A DNA stretch of 64,000 nucleotides from Siphonodentalium dalli (Eukaryota; Mollusca; Scaphopoda; Gadilida; Siphonodentaliidae). The notes under the pieces are model-generated. The model saw only the letters and a list, made by a program, of their open reading frames with translations. It was not told where the DNA came from and searched no databases. Shown here in pieces: positions 25,165-36,959 of the stretch. The position numbers and the translations under genes were made by a program. The stretch covers positions 132,249,990 through 132,313,989 of the forward strand of contig CP136067.1 of NCBI GenBank assembly GCA_032622095.1, in the 5' to 3' direction. Position 1 is the stretch's first letter; each line of letters opens with the position of its first letter.

Positions 25165-25699
25165 CATGAGGGCTTGCTTACCTCATATGGTTTACTTATT
25201 GACTTAAATCAGGGAAAAAACACATTTTCATATTATCAGCATCCCTGTCCAAAAAAATTGGTGTCTCATTCCTGGAGCTTTGGTGTCTCAGTCCTCGAGC
25301 TCTATTTTTTTCTATTAAATCAGCATCTCTTGCACAAATCTATAGTATTTCCATGATCATATAGTGTGAATGTGGTGTCACCGAGGGCTTGCCTCTTATG
25401 GTGTTCCTGAATACTCGAAAATTGAAGGAAATCAAAGTCGCCTCGACTATATACAAAAAGTAATGCTATTGCGAGTAGCCCCAACTAATATATACCGAAG
25501 ATAATATAATGCTATCACGAGTCGCTCCAACTAAAACAGAAGGTGATACTATTGCGAGTCAGCCATTTTGATAAAGAAGTTGGGCTAGCTCCCTACCCGT
25601 CCAAATCAATGAACACAAGAGGTGATATGTCAATAGGAGTTAAGGTTAAGTTATGGATAAACCTATTTGTTCAACAGGGGTGTTTAGTTACATATAACC

Positions 25700-25870
25700 A
25701 TGAATTGCGCTTAAGCGCAATTGACTGCGCTTAAGCGCAATTGATTACGCTTGACCGCAAATGATTGTGCTTAAGCGAAATTGATGCGCTTACGCGTAAT
25801 TATTTGCGCTTAAGCGCAATTGATTGCGCTTAAGCGTCATTATTTACACTTAAGCGCAATTAATTATTAA
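25700..25870. repeat. Right subterminal array of GCGCTTAAGCGC palindromes
   Basis: Seven or eight copies of the same palindrome as at the left end, with some decayed copies (GCTTGACCGC, GCTTACGCG). It mirrors the left array relative to the terminal repeats. Confidence 0.75.
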
Positions 25871-25897
25871 ATGTGAATTTGGCCTCCCATAGATACA

Positions 25898-26932
25898 CAT
25901 CTCGGTACTCTTACTGGAGAAATGGAGAATAATATTGTTCAAAGATATATATATTTTTTTTTTTTAACAAATTTTATATCTAAATTGACAACATACACCG
26001 TCATTAGATGTATTAATAAAATGCAGTGACTGTCGATGGCGAAATCGTTTCCGTTAGTTTATCACCGATAGATGCGTCCTGAATCGAGTGGTAAATATTT
26101 ACAATTGAGCATAGTTCAGACGATGTTTTTTATGGAGTGGTCCGGTCGATTTGCTTGACGTTTTCGGCGATGTTAGTAGAATGACACATTCCTCCAGTCG
26201 GCATAGCACCTGAATACCAACTTTAAACTCTTTAAAGTCAACTAAAACAGTAGAACTTACTCGAAACCCATATCAAAGGAAACTAGCTCCTTGTGTCAGT
26301 GCAGCCTTATTTTCTAACACACATTAAGAAATTAGGGGATTATGACTTAACAGCTGTTGGTTTAGACAATATAAATCTATCTTATCACCGATGAACTAAT
26401 CAGCCACGCGTCATGGGTTTGTGAAGTCATAACTGTCAGACTGTACAGACATCTACTTTCGTATTTTAATATAGTATACACATTACATATACCAGTTAAA
26501 CTGGAATCCTTGTGCTATTTCCGCTTATTCTCGCGGAAATAAGCTTATATTGAACTTATTTAGATGTAAAATAAGCCATAATTATGAACCTACACGTTGG
26601 TTATTAAAACAACTCTATAAGGGACTATTTCAATATGAAATACACCCATGTTGTGCTTATTTTCTTGAGAACAGGCTGGAAAATAACCAACACACGACTT
26701 ACCAGATTTATGCTCTGTATTATGAGTTTTCTCTGTGGAAACAAAGGTATAAGTCCAATATAGGCTTGTTTAAGAAAATGTTCTCAAATGGAACAAATGT
26801 ATAAGTGTTCTCAAATGGAACAAAGGTAAGTGTTCTCAAATGGAACAAAGGTATAAGTCCAATATAGGCTTGTTTAAGAAAATAATAAGTGCAATATGTG
26901 AATATTTAGGTCGATGGAAATAGGTAGATTAA
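25898..26932. other. Intergenic with a short tandem repeat
   Basis: Nothing was recognised except at 26740-26885, where TGTTCTCAAATGGAACAAA occurs three times and GGTATAAGTCCAATATAGG twice. Confidence 0.5.
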
Positions 26933-27325
26933 CCCTTTACCCAACAGAAGGGCCCTGTGCCAATGCATTCTCTTATATATGCGAGTCGACCATAGGTCGC
27001 CTCGCATATATAAGAGAATGCATTGGCTTAACACATTACAAATTATAAAATTGTTAAAGAATGTAAGAAAAAATGGTAAAAAGTGTTAAAAAAAGGATTA
27101 TTTTTAGGCCAATGCATTCTCTTATATATGCGAGGCGACCTATGGTCGACTCGCATATATAAGAGAATGCATTGGCACAGGGTATAACTGTAACTATCAC
27201 AATGTGGTCAAGGAGCCGGTTCCAATGATATCCATATTTGTATGGTTCTATTGAGACAGACCGAAGATATTTTAGGCTGTTGAAGATTTATTTGGCCGGT
27301 TTTGGCCGGTTTGTTGGGTAAAGGG
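26933..27325. mobile_element. piggyBac-like TTAA MITE, family 1, copy 1
   Basis: TTAA flanks both ends (26929-26932, 27326-27329). The inverted ends are CCCTTTACCCAACA and TGTTGGGTAAAGGG. TTAA duplications with CCC termini are the hallmark of piggyBac. The 393-bp body has no gene. It carries the 67-bp palindrome twice, inverted relative to each other (26960-27026 and 27109-27175), separated by an AT-rich spacer. A subterminal GGCCGGTTTTGGCCGGTTTG lies on one side only. Confidence 0.85.
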
Positions 27326-27329
27326 TTAA

Positions 27330-28380
27330 ACAATGCCAATATGAGCTTATTTCGCTCATTACAATAATCCCAGAACATGCTGACCAAATATACTGTATGT
27401 TGTAAATCCTCCACAGTATAATGCGATGGAACTTATCGTACCATTTTATTTGACATTGGACAGCGATATTCTCAAAATATCCCAGCAAACCAAAACAACC
27501 TCATGTGAGATAACACTATATGTATGTTGGGCCAAGATCCAATGTTATCAAGCTCAAATTGACGTATGTAAATGTATTCTTCAGTTAGAACCAGAGATAA
27601 AATTCAATGTTAACAAACTCTGAAAGTCCAAAAATAGCTAGAGTTATTATAAACCACGATTTCACCTAAATCAGTAGTTTGCTACAGTGCAATATAAAAC
27701 TGCTGCCAACTATGAACACATCATTGAACCAATCTGCATATATAATTTTCAGATTGTTATAAATGAAATAATTACATACCTCCGTGCTCAACGCAGAACA
27801 TGGTCAACATCATACGGAACAGCATCACCACATGACTTTGCACAAAGAACTCCATCGGAACCTAAAGTAGTGTTTTTGCGAATGTCCAACACAAAACCGG
27901 ATACGATACGAATCACTAAAAGTAGATAAGATCGCACATATACTGAATCAAACACGCGGCTTAACTGGCTGAGGCGCTAGTGATTTTTGCGTATCATTCA
28001 AGGTGAACCTACGTATGGGCATGGACAGCGGAACTTGGTAGGCGGGGTTTCCTTTGGGTGCGTGATCGATACCAGCTCCTTGAATGTGTCAATTTACTTA
28101 ACGATCACCTCTTTATACACTGTAAGAATTGTGAAAATTAACGATACGTCTTGTTTGGTCCGGTAAACATTAATATTGAGCATCCTACCCAAGGATCGCC
28201 TGATTTGATAAATTGTATGGTATTTTGATAATACTGGAGACAACTTCGGATATTCGTTTAATTTGTAATTGCATCAAATCTTCCATTGATAATATGTTAC
28301 CACAACACTATCCGGATAAAGTTACCTCTATCTTTTAGGTTGATAATAAACGTTCTTTATTTCTAATTATTAGTGCCTAG
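27330..28380. other. No recognisable feature
   Basis: Only short frames without family resemblance were found. Confidence 0.4.
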
Positions 28381-29110
28381 CTATCCCGTGATATTCCCCT
28401 GGTCATGTGACCCATCTGTACTAATTTCCCAAACACATCGATAAGGAACAATCTTTATTGCCCATATATTAGTCAGTGTTAAAGTCATCTTATTCCATCT
28501 GTGCCTATCCCATGATAATCCCCTGGTCAGGTGACCATTGTGTACCAGTTTTTGTACATATAGTCTAAGCTGATAAGGAACGCTCTTTATTGCTGATATA
28601 TTATAATACAATTATTTTATGTTCCCCTTTTATTTTTTATTAGAGCCCCTTTAAGCCATGTGAGGTAAACGGCACCTATCACATGACACTAATCGGGCCA
28701 ATTTACCCATGTGAATCAATTTTCAACGACCAGATTCAAACCATTTTGGTATATAACGTTAATTAAATTAATTTTAATTATTTTTGTATTAATATTTACA
28801 GACACCTGGTATCAACGGCACAAATCCCATGATACCCTCGTGTCAATTGAGACATGTGTACAAAGTTTCCGTTTATTATTATAGATAAATAAATAAATAT
28901 TAAAATCAGCTATGTATAGAAACCGAAAGTACATTCTGAGAATAGAACCAGTTTTCTATGAACTCGAAACGTTCCTAGCAGGTCGACGTCAAACGAACCA
29001 GAATGACTTACGATCATATAAATTGTCGTTTTACATTTCCCCTTGAAGACATCTGATGTCAACCACACCTATCCCGTGACACTCCCGGGTCAATTGACCC
29101 ATGTGTACAA
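28381..29110. repeat. Degenerate tandem repeat (CTATCCCGTGATA unit)
   Basis: Five diverged units, near 28380, 28500, 28670, 28820 and 29070, share TATCCC(A/G)TGA, then CCTGGTCA-TGACCCATGTGTAC. Some also share GATAAGGAACGCTCTTTATT. Unit spacing varies from 120 to 250 bp. Confidence 0.55.
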
Positions 29111-29637
29111 ATGTCTAGCTCCGAGGGTCCAGTCGTGTGGTCGCCCATAGCCGGACAAACAAAATTTTATTTAATAGTATATATGAGATTTGTGTTTTTT
29201 GATTGCCCAAATATAATGTAACCATGCAGGTTCTCGTTGGCCGAGAAATTCTTTTGGCCAATGTTTTTTTGACCATTTCTGAATTTGTTTGGCCATTGTT
29301 AAGAAAGTTTGACAACATTGAATAACCAAAATATGGGATCGTGAAAACAGAATCTGAATAAAAATATAAAGAATCACGCACTGTTATAACATAATTGAAT
29401 TTGCTATTTGGACAATGAAATTAAGCACGGATGGGAGTCGCTTAAACAGAAATAGGTTTAGTCGGCAACGTATAACAAAATGGTAAATTAACAGTACCAT
29501 AAGACGAAGCAGTCTCATTCCTCTCAACGCGGTGGGCTTGTTTTAGAGCGAGAAATCGCGGTGAATCGCCGACATCCGTTTTTACGCCGCGATTTGAAAC
29601 GACTGCGATTAGCAGTCATTCAGAAAGTGGCTTATAT
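29111..29637. other. No recognisable feature
   Basis: Nothing supported as a gene or element. Confidence 0.4.
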
Positions 29638-29786
29638 AAGGATTAACTGTCATGTGGACTGTTTTTATGGAGATGTAACGGTGAGGTAAGTGGACATAAC
29701 TTGTGTAAAACCCGAACATACAAGTTATGACCACTTACCTCACCGTTAAATCTCCATAAAAATAGTCCACATGACAGTTAATCCTT
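29638..29786. mobile_element. Hairpin MITE, copy 1
   Basis: A near-perfect stem of about 70 bp runs from AAGGATTAACTGTCATGTGG to its complement ending AATCCTT. TATA-rich flanks suggest a TA-type target. There is no coding capacity. A longer second copy lies at 30141. Confidence 0.75.
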
Positions 29787-30140
29787 ATATTTATATACAT
29801 TTAGCGAGAAAGTCACTTTTGTAAATATATTTAAATCGAAAAGTGTATCGTGACAAGATCAGCCCAAAATACCCAATAGCACCCTTGCCAAAAGTTAATA
29901 GGAACAATTTATCTTCATATTGAAACCCGATGATGTATTAAGTCAATCCTGCGCGAGTCCAAATGCGCCCAAAACATTACGCGTTCGTATTTCCAAACCT
30001 AATGACGTATCGATGGTGTTGTTAGCTTGGTGTTATGAGGCGTTACGCATTCACCGAGAAATAACTGCAACTAGCCACGTGGGCGACGACCAATCATAAT
30101 GCTGGATTTAGTGATGACAACACTTAGTGTGTAAATATAT

Positions 30141-30297
30141 AAGGATTAACTGTCATGTGGACTGTTTTTATGGAGATGTAACGGTGAGGTAAGTGGACAT
30201 AACTTGTGTAAAACCCGAAGGGTTTTACATACAAGTTATGTCCACTTACCTCACCGTTACATCTCCATAAAAATAGTCCACATGACAGTTAATCCTT
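30141..30297. mobile_element. Hairpin MITE, copy 2
   Basis: The arms are the same as in copy 1, with a fuller loop side (AAAACCCGAAGGGTTTT), making an almost unbroken 78-bp stem. It was copied with the 503-bp tandem unit. Confidence 0.8.
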
Positions 30298-30652
30298 ATA
30301 TTTATATACATTTAGCGAAAAAGCCGCTTTTGTAAATATATTTAAATCGAAAAGTGTATCGTGACAAGATCAGCCCAAAATACCCAATAGCACCCTTGGC
30401 AAAAGTTAATAGGAACAATTTCTCTTCCTGTTGAAACCCGATGATGTATTAAGTCAATCCTGCGCGGGTCAAAATGCGCCCAAAGCATTACGCGTTCGTC
30501 TTTCCAAACCTAATGACGTATCGATGTTGTTATTAGCTTGGTGTTATGAGGCGTTACGCATTCACCGAGAAATAACTGCAACTAGCCACGTGGGCGCCGA
30601 CCAATCAGAATGCTGGATTTAGTGATGACAACACTTAGTGTGTAAATATATA

Positions 30653-31400
30653 ATTATCGCGGAAATATTCGCCACAAAACGCCGGAACCCTGTAACAACG
30701 CACGAATGGTGTCATATGTCTGTGTGTTCGCGGTTGTTCTGCCCGACCCCTGGACGATTTTAACCAAATTTGGTATGGTGAATCGGGCTACGACGGCAAT
30801 ATTACAAAAAATTATTTAAACAAAAATAAAAAATTAATGTGTTAAATTTAGCACAGTTCAATCTAAACAAAATTAAATACAAAAAGATCAAGATATTTTC
30901 GGAATTTAAGATAGGCCTATACCTAGGGCACCTTGCTAACGTTAACAACATCTATATTACTTTTATTTTAACTTCTTGTGTATAAATAATATAGCATGTT
31001 TTGATCGAGAAGTGTTAGATGGAAGACAATATTCTGTTTGATAATTATGGATGGGTCCATTACTTTGCAATTTAATGCATTACCATTACAATTACTTGAC
31101 ATATGTTTGCACTACCATTACCATTACTTCCAAAATGAAATGTAATACATTTAAAAAGTAATGCATTATATTTACATTACTTCTAGTTTGGTTGGATACA
31201 TTATGACAATCTGAATCGTTATGCGAACTTTATTGTCCGAATCGGCAACTCTGGTTTAGACTAGGTTTTATTCTAGACCAGGTTTAACTCTAGTAAAATT
31301 TAATGTAGTAAAACTTGGTTTTACGGGAGTAAAACTAGGTTGTATTGTAGTTAAACCCAGTTTTACTGATAAACTCAGTCTTAGTTTGTGGAATTCGATC
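30653..31400. other. Intergenic; ATTAC block and GGTTTTAC repeats
   Basis: An ATTAC/GTAAT-rich block lies at 31060-31190, again like a hAT end. The words CTAGGTTTTA and TAGTAAAAC recur between 31230 and 31390 in both orientations. There is no gene. Confidence 0.4.
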
Positions 31401-32701
31401 TCAATTAAAGCTAGATTTTATTGGCGTGGTAAAGTTATGATAATATCACTAATTATTTGTGGTGAATTGTCTATATAATCATCAGGAGACGGTTAGCTAT
31501 ATCTGATTTATACGTACCATACGTCTCTTCTCGAAAATATATCTTTAAATATACTTTGAAAATACATAAAAGTAAACCACCCTGCCCCAGGTTTTACTAA
31601 AACCTAGTTCGGTGGGTGTTATTATTTAGTCGGACTTTTTCGCCCAATATGTATGATATCTTATTACGCCCATAGTATGGGTGTTTACTGCTTCGCTTTT
31701 CTAACCGTGCCATTGGGGCGATGGGGATAACTGGCAGGACAACACATTTCGGGTTTCACGCGATGCGAGTTATTTTAGGAAATTGTATTAAGGCTGATCT
31801 GGCCGTGTCAATGGAGCTATGGAGAGATGGAGATATCTCGCAGGAAAACACATTTCTGGTTTTCGCGGATGTATCTTCGAGGATGCCTCATTGTTGCAGA
31901 ATGTAACTTGTATGGCCGCGTTAATTGTCTTCGATATTTAGGTATGAATAATGGCTGGGCCACTCTTGAATATTTTATTGCGTGCATCAGTCTACCCAGG
32001 GACATGGTGCCTGGGGATGGGGGTGGGTGTCGGTGTCCCACCCCAACTTTGGTCAAAATATTTAACATTTAGAAATATTATACCTGACACATCAGTAGTT
32101 GGAAATTTCTCGCCAAAAATAGGTTAAAAGTGTTCTCGTAGTTTAGCCAGTCAAAACCTGCGATTCAATTGAAAATACAAATAATAAATTTAAAGGTCAA
32201 GGGGGCAATTGGTTTTCTGCAAACTTTGGATTTTGTTTTGGTTCAAGGGGGGGGGGGTGAAGTTATAAATTCCAAGGCATGTTTTTGTTGCTTACGCACA
32301 CATTGTCGCATCGCATGCGCAAATGTGAGATAATATGAATGTAATCATTGGATTGCAGAAAAGGTATTCTGATCTAATAACTATATTCAGCCTATGGTCT
32401 TGGTAACGTATCGTTCGCGAACATAGAAGAACACCGATTCGAATATAACCTCTGTTATGGACATACTCTATGACCACAGTGCCAGTACTTATGCAAATTT
32501 CGCACCTTCGTCGCCATTACAGAAGAATCGGTCACCGAGCGTGTCTCAAAATCATCGCGACGGTAATTCCTTCAGCTCAACCCCGCGCTATCAACATTGC
32601 CCGCGAAGGGTGCTACAATTCAGCTCTCATACCGAAACGCGAGCAGCGAGCATCATTTGTCTCTCAACTCAATCCCAGTCTCGGACCACGATTCGTATGC
32701 A
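31401..32701. other. No recognisable feature
   Basis: A small hairpin lies at 31578-31616 (CCACC and AGGTTTTAC against AAAACCT and GGTGG). A nine-base G run lies near 32250. No gene was recognised. Confidence 0.4.
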
Positions 32702-32704
32702 TTA

Positions 32705-33496
32705 AGCCCCGGTTCCATATCCCCGATTTCCCACCCCGAATGTTCCCGAATGACTCCCGAATCACAATTTTGCAAAAATCGTGGAGTAAGTTCGGGACGA
32801 GTCGGGACAGTGAATTTTTACCCCCGAACATGATCGGGGATATCGGTGCTATCGGGGTCGATTCGGGACAATTCTGGACTCGCTCCCGACAGTTTTGAAA
32901 TGTTCAAAACTATCGGGAACCAAGCCGAATCGCTCCCGATTTGTAAATCGTCGGGAGAAATTCGGGAGCAATTCGGCACCTATTCGGGAGTAGTCGGCAG
33001 TATTCGGCAATATTCGGGTGGATATTCTGGAGTAGTCGGCAGTATTCGGTAGGTTATTCCCGAAATCGCCATGTATGGCTGCTTTTATACTGAGATCCGG
33101 TGTATCTGCAAAATTCGGTATCGATTCGGGACGTTCGGCAGCAATTGAATACCAATTCGGTATCTATTCGGCATCAATTCGGTACCAGTTCGGCATTGAT
33201 TCGGGGTATTCGGCAACAATTCGGTGTAAGTCGGTAGTAATCTGGGCAATTTGGCAGCCACTCGCACGAAAGTTCGGGATAATTCTTGATCATTCGGGAA
33301 GATATTCGGAAGCATTCTGGAATATTCGGCAATGTTCGGGACGATTAAATTTTGTCATAATTCGGCATCAGTTCGGCGGCTTTTTGGAATAAAACTCGTC
33401 CAGAATTCTCTCGAATGCTGCCGATTTGGTCTGGTCCCGAATTTGTGCCGAATATACTAATTCGGGACAGAAAATCGGGAATATGGAACCGGGGCT
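32705..33496. mobile_element. Harbinger-type element filled with ATTCGG repeats
   Basis: Inverted ends AGCCCCGGTTCCATATCCCC and its near complement (ATATGGAACCGGGGCT) are flanked by TTA (32702-32704, 33497-33499). TWA duplications are typical of PIF/Harbinger, so this is the best guess. The 792-bp interior is a degenerate array of TTCGGGA/ATTCGGCA words. Around 33155-33225 ATTCGG recurs at exact 11-bp steps. Several short frames cross it, but they are by-products of the repeat. Confidence 0.7.
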
Positions 33497-33499
33497 TTA

Positions 33500-34186
33500 G
33501 GCAACTCTGCGAACAGTGGATACCAACATCGCATGACCATTACTAATTCACAAGAACGTCGGAGCTTCTATCTGGGAGGCGTTGCATCATACGACACCAG
33601 GGGTCGTATTCACCGAGTGGGTTTATTTTATAAACCAGGTAGTTTATTTGGTAGCGGCTAAACGCACAAGGTGTCTTCGGTATAGCGTTAACGACTCACT
33701 CTATCGATGATGTGATTGACCCAATCTATCAGATTTGCCATTTGTATTTGTCAATGTATTATGACTAAATCTCGAACACTAACCGGCCACAATTAATGAC
33801 ACAAGTAATTTCACATTCTGATCCATATTAAGCTTCCTCTCATAGCGCCAAAACATGCTCTATTTTGTGATTGTATTATTGTGTGAAATTCTTAATTATG
33901 TTAGCAGTAAAGGGTAAAACATAGTAATATTTTAAACTTCTCAAAAATTAGAATAATCCACTGTTTTGTCTTCTTTTAATAGTTGTTCAGATTCTATATA
34001 CAATGAAGATGAGAATTTGTGAAATTCAAGATTTTTCACAACATAATTTATTAGTTGAAAACCTCTTTCAATTTTGCACGGATATATGCAAAACGTGCGC
34101 CTGACCCTTCGTGTAACGATTACTCTTGGTTTATGCTTCGTGTGTGTAAGTTAATTGATCTTTTATAATTATCAAATAATGATACA
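33500..34186. other. No recognisable feature
   Basis: AT-rich. A possible transposon-end word GGGGTCGTATTCACCGAG lies at 33600 without a partner. Confidence 0.4.
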
Positions 34187-34190
34187 TTAA

Positions 34191-34582
34191 CCCTTTACCC
34201 AACAGAACGGCCCTGTGCCAATGCATTCTCTTATATATGCGAGTCGACCATAGGTCGCCTCGCATATATAAGAGAATGCATTGGCTTAATACATTAAAAA
34301 TTATAAAATTGTTAAAGAATGTAAGAAAAAATGGTAAAAAGTGTTAAAAAAAGATTTTTTTTAGGCCAATGCATTCTCTTATATATGCGAGGCGACCTAT
34401 GGTCGACTCGCATATATAAGAGAATGCATTGGCACAGGGCATAACTGTAACTATCACAATGTGGTCAAGGAGCCGGTTCCAATGATATCCATATTTGTAT
34501 GGTTCTATTGAGACAGTCCGAAGATATTTTAGGCTGTTGAAGCTTTATTTGGCCGGTTTTGGCCGGTTTGTTGGGTAAAGGG
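34191..34582. mobile_element. piggyBac-like TTAA MITE, family 1, copy 2
   Basis: Flanked by TTAA (34187-34190, 34583-34586), with the same ends and orientation as the copy at 26933. The palindrome cassettes are at 34218-34284 and 34366-34432. It differs from copy 1 by only a few bases. Confidence 0.85.
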
Positions 34583-34739
34583 TTAATGTTATCTAATATA
34601 TATCTCGAATACTGTATGTATATGTACGACCATTACGGAGAGGAATCGAGTGTGCCTAGCACAGTGTCATCCTCGGACATGACACTATATGAGAGGAGCG
34701 GAGATACACAGAAATTCAATCAGTACGTTTTTCGATGAG

Positions 34740-34954
34740 ATATATCTGTGATTATTTGCTCCTTAAATCGTTTTCAGGGCGCCGGTCGTGGCACGGATGG
34801 TCGATTCATGATGTTCACGCCTCACGATATACTGGGAATGGAGATGGTGAAACGAGGTCCGACGGATAAAAAAAGTCGGATTCGAACCCCCCGACCGTGT
34901 CGAAGTTAATTTCAGAGGTCGGCACACTAACCAACTGAGGTATCCACGTGTCCC
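34740..34954 (-). mobile_element. tRNA-derived SINE
   Basis: On the reverse strand the sequence begins GGGACACGTGGATACCTCAG, then TTGGTTAGTGTGCC, an A-box-like promoter. GGGTTCGAATCC at about 34889-34878 is a strong B box. The spacing is tRNA-like, but the cloverleaf is not intact and the anticodon region is long and altered. A non-tRNA body follows to about 34740. The 3' end is not sharply defined. Confidence 0.65.
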
Positions 34955-35699
34955 GAGCTTCATGCAACAACATGAACATTTGTCTAAATTAAATATACCG
35001 AGCGTATAAAAATATACAAACTTATGTGACCGCACGCATTATATATGTATGTATAATTTTGTATTCAAATGCAATTGCATGTAGTCGTTCATACTGCAAC
35101 CTCACCCCATACATATTTATTATACCGTCGCTGTTACATTTTTTTGTCAGAAACATCTTTCTATATATGAGAATCGATGAGTAGTCAGACCATGATGACA
35201 TTGCATCCGCCTCATGACAGTGTCCCACGAAGTTCTATTTATCATGAAAAACGAATGACTGATGCTGCGCAAATTAAGCAATCTTTTGCTCAAATCTTTA
35301 CAAAATCCAGACTACTCGCTCCAGTGAGAAGTTCAATACACATATACATGGCCAAATCAGTACGCAAGGCCTGGAGTTGTGTTCATAACACATGATGCCG
35401 TTCACCTAACTCGCTTACTGCAGTACAGTTGTCCACTGGCTACATTAGCATACTGCCGTACACCAGAATTCTTTTCCAAGAAAAGTGCCTTATTGATACC
35501 AAATTCGTTATATATAACGCAGATCAAACCATCATCTGTATAGTAGACCCATTTTTTGTTAAATGTATGCGCCATTATTTTCGCTCATATTTTAACAGAA
35601 TTGTGTGATAACTTTTCGTGCGAGTATTCGCCTAAATTGTCAATTGTCGAATAAACCATGTGCACATTGAATATGATAGACCTTGTTCAAGGGTCACAA
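34955..35699. other. No recognisable feature
   Basis: Short frames only; no supported exon or repeat. Confidence 0.4.
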
Positions 35700-35862
35700 C
35701 TTGGCGCGAGATTATTTGAACAGCGTACGATCCGACAATCGGAAATTCGACCAATCCACCGTTGTGTGAAACTCAGTAGTCCACTGGTGATCTGCGAACT
35801 CATCTCGATGTATTGATAGCAAAGACGAGTCGGGCACGCAAACCACTGGACCAAGGAGCTCC
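35700..35862 (-). mobile_element. Second tRNA-derived SINE (diverged)
   Basis: The reverse strand reads GGAGCTCCTTGGTCCAGTGG, then TTTGCGTGCCCGACTCG, matching an A box. GATGAGTTCGCAGATC about 60 bp later is a decayed B box. It differs from the SINE at 34740. Boundaries are approximate. Confidence 0.5.
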
Positions 35863-36955
35863 AATGTAAAGGCTTGAACAGTAACAACCACAGTATGAAA
35901 CATACCCCCCTTTTGAAATAAAATCTGCCATTATGACAACCCAACCCACCCCGCCAACAGAACCACTTCACCCGAACCATGATACTTATGTTAAACGTTT
36001 ACTCTGTATGACTATACATGTATTTAAGGTGTTACAAAATATAGAATTCTAGTGTGAGTCATCTCTTTGGCTATAATATTGATGTTGAAGATATCAACGT
36101 TGAATTAATAATGACAATACTTTAAGTTCCCGGGCCTATATATATATATGGACACTGATACTGAAGCTGTTTTCCCTTTTATTTTCGCTTAAAATTTGGT
36201 CTCATAGTGACTCGTTAGACATTTTAACTTGCTACAAATAACATAATAAGGTGATAAAAAAGGGATGCAACTGCAGTTTGAATGTCGACCGTTTTGGTTC
36301 CATATCAATGAAAGTGTGGCAATTTCGACTAATTTGTTAAACCCAAATGGTTCGTTCGCGCCTGCTAGAATACCATAATTATGGGAATAAGACAAAGCTA
36401 TTTAACCTCAAATTCCATACAACAGGGCATCAAATGAACATGGGATATTTCACAAGTGATTTAAATTGAACATAATTCAGTTATAATGTATGATAACAAG
36501 GTCAGCTGACATATGTCTGACGTTATATGTATAAAGTGACATTTGCACATTTGCAATTTTCAACAGATTACGAAACAATTCTAAATATCAAATGATTCTA
36601 TCTGCAAAAGAAATTACAATGAATTGCAGAGTTGCAACGCACCACGTATATTGAATTTGGATAAATCGACTGCAAATCGTGTTTAAAACGTAATGCTCGT
36701 TAAATTGGTTGGAAATTTTAGTATACTCAACGTGAATTCAACATTCAAAACATCATATTTACTCAACTCTCTGGCTACTCACTTTATTCTCCTACTTTTA
36801 GTTCTAAATTAAACATATTTTAATATATCAACATTATATATACACACATGTATGTATGGGGGGTCTAGTTAATAATCGCAGTAAACAGCAACAATTTATA
36901 TCCATCTGCGAACATTGAGGATGTCAGTGACCACCCTGTGTATCATGAATATTAG
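35863..36955. other. No recognisable feature
   Basis: AT-rich, with short TA runs near 36140 and 36840. No gene was seen. Confidence 0.4.
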
Positions 36956-36959
36956 TTAA

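Larger units (their letters stand above)
24296..25891. mobile_element. 1.6-kb TIR element with 6-bp target duplication
   Basis: The ends are inverted copies: TATGGGAGGCCAAATTCACA at 24296 and its complement finishing at 25891. GATACA lies directly outside each end (24290-24295 and 25892-25897), a 6-bp duplication. Inside each end lies an array of 18-20-bp palindromes of the type AATTGCGCTTAAGCGCAATT. No transposase is encoded. Known superfamilies with 6-bp duplications include IS3EU and Dada; assignment is not possible by eye. A smaller element with similar termini is nested inside. Confidence 0.8.
29638..30652. repeat. Tandem duplication, 503-bp unit, each starting with a hairpin
   Basis: AAGGATTAACTGTCATG occurs at 29638 and 30141. 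The following 500 bp match closely, including CCACGTGGGCG and GATGACAACACTTAGTGTG, to about 30652. Copies differ by scattered substitutions and small indels. Confidence 0.9.

Noticed and set aside
32470-33392. Several 70-140-residue frames in the ATTCGG block
   Set aside because: They arise from the repeat itself, overlap in different frames and have low-complexity composition.
34870-34954. Possible tRNA gene on the minus strand
   Set aside because: A and B boxes are present, but the acceptor stem does not pair and the anticodon region is too long; a non-tRNA body follows. A SINE is the better call.
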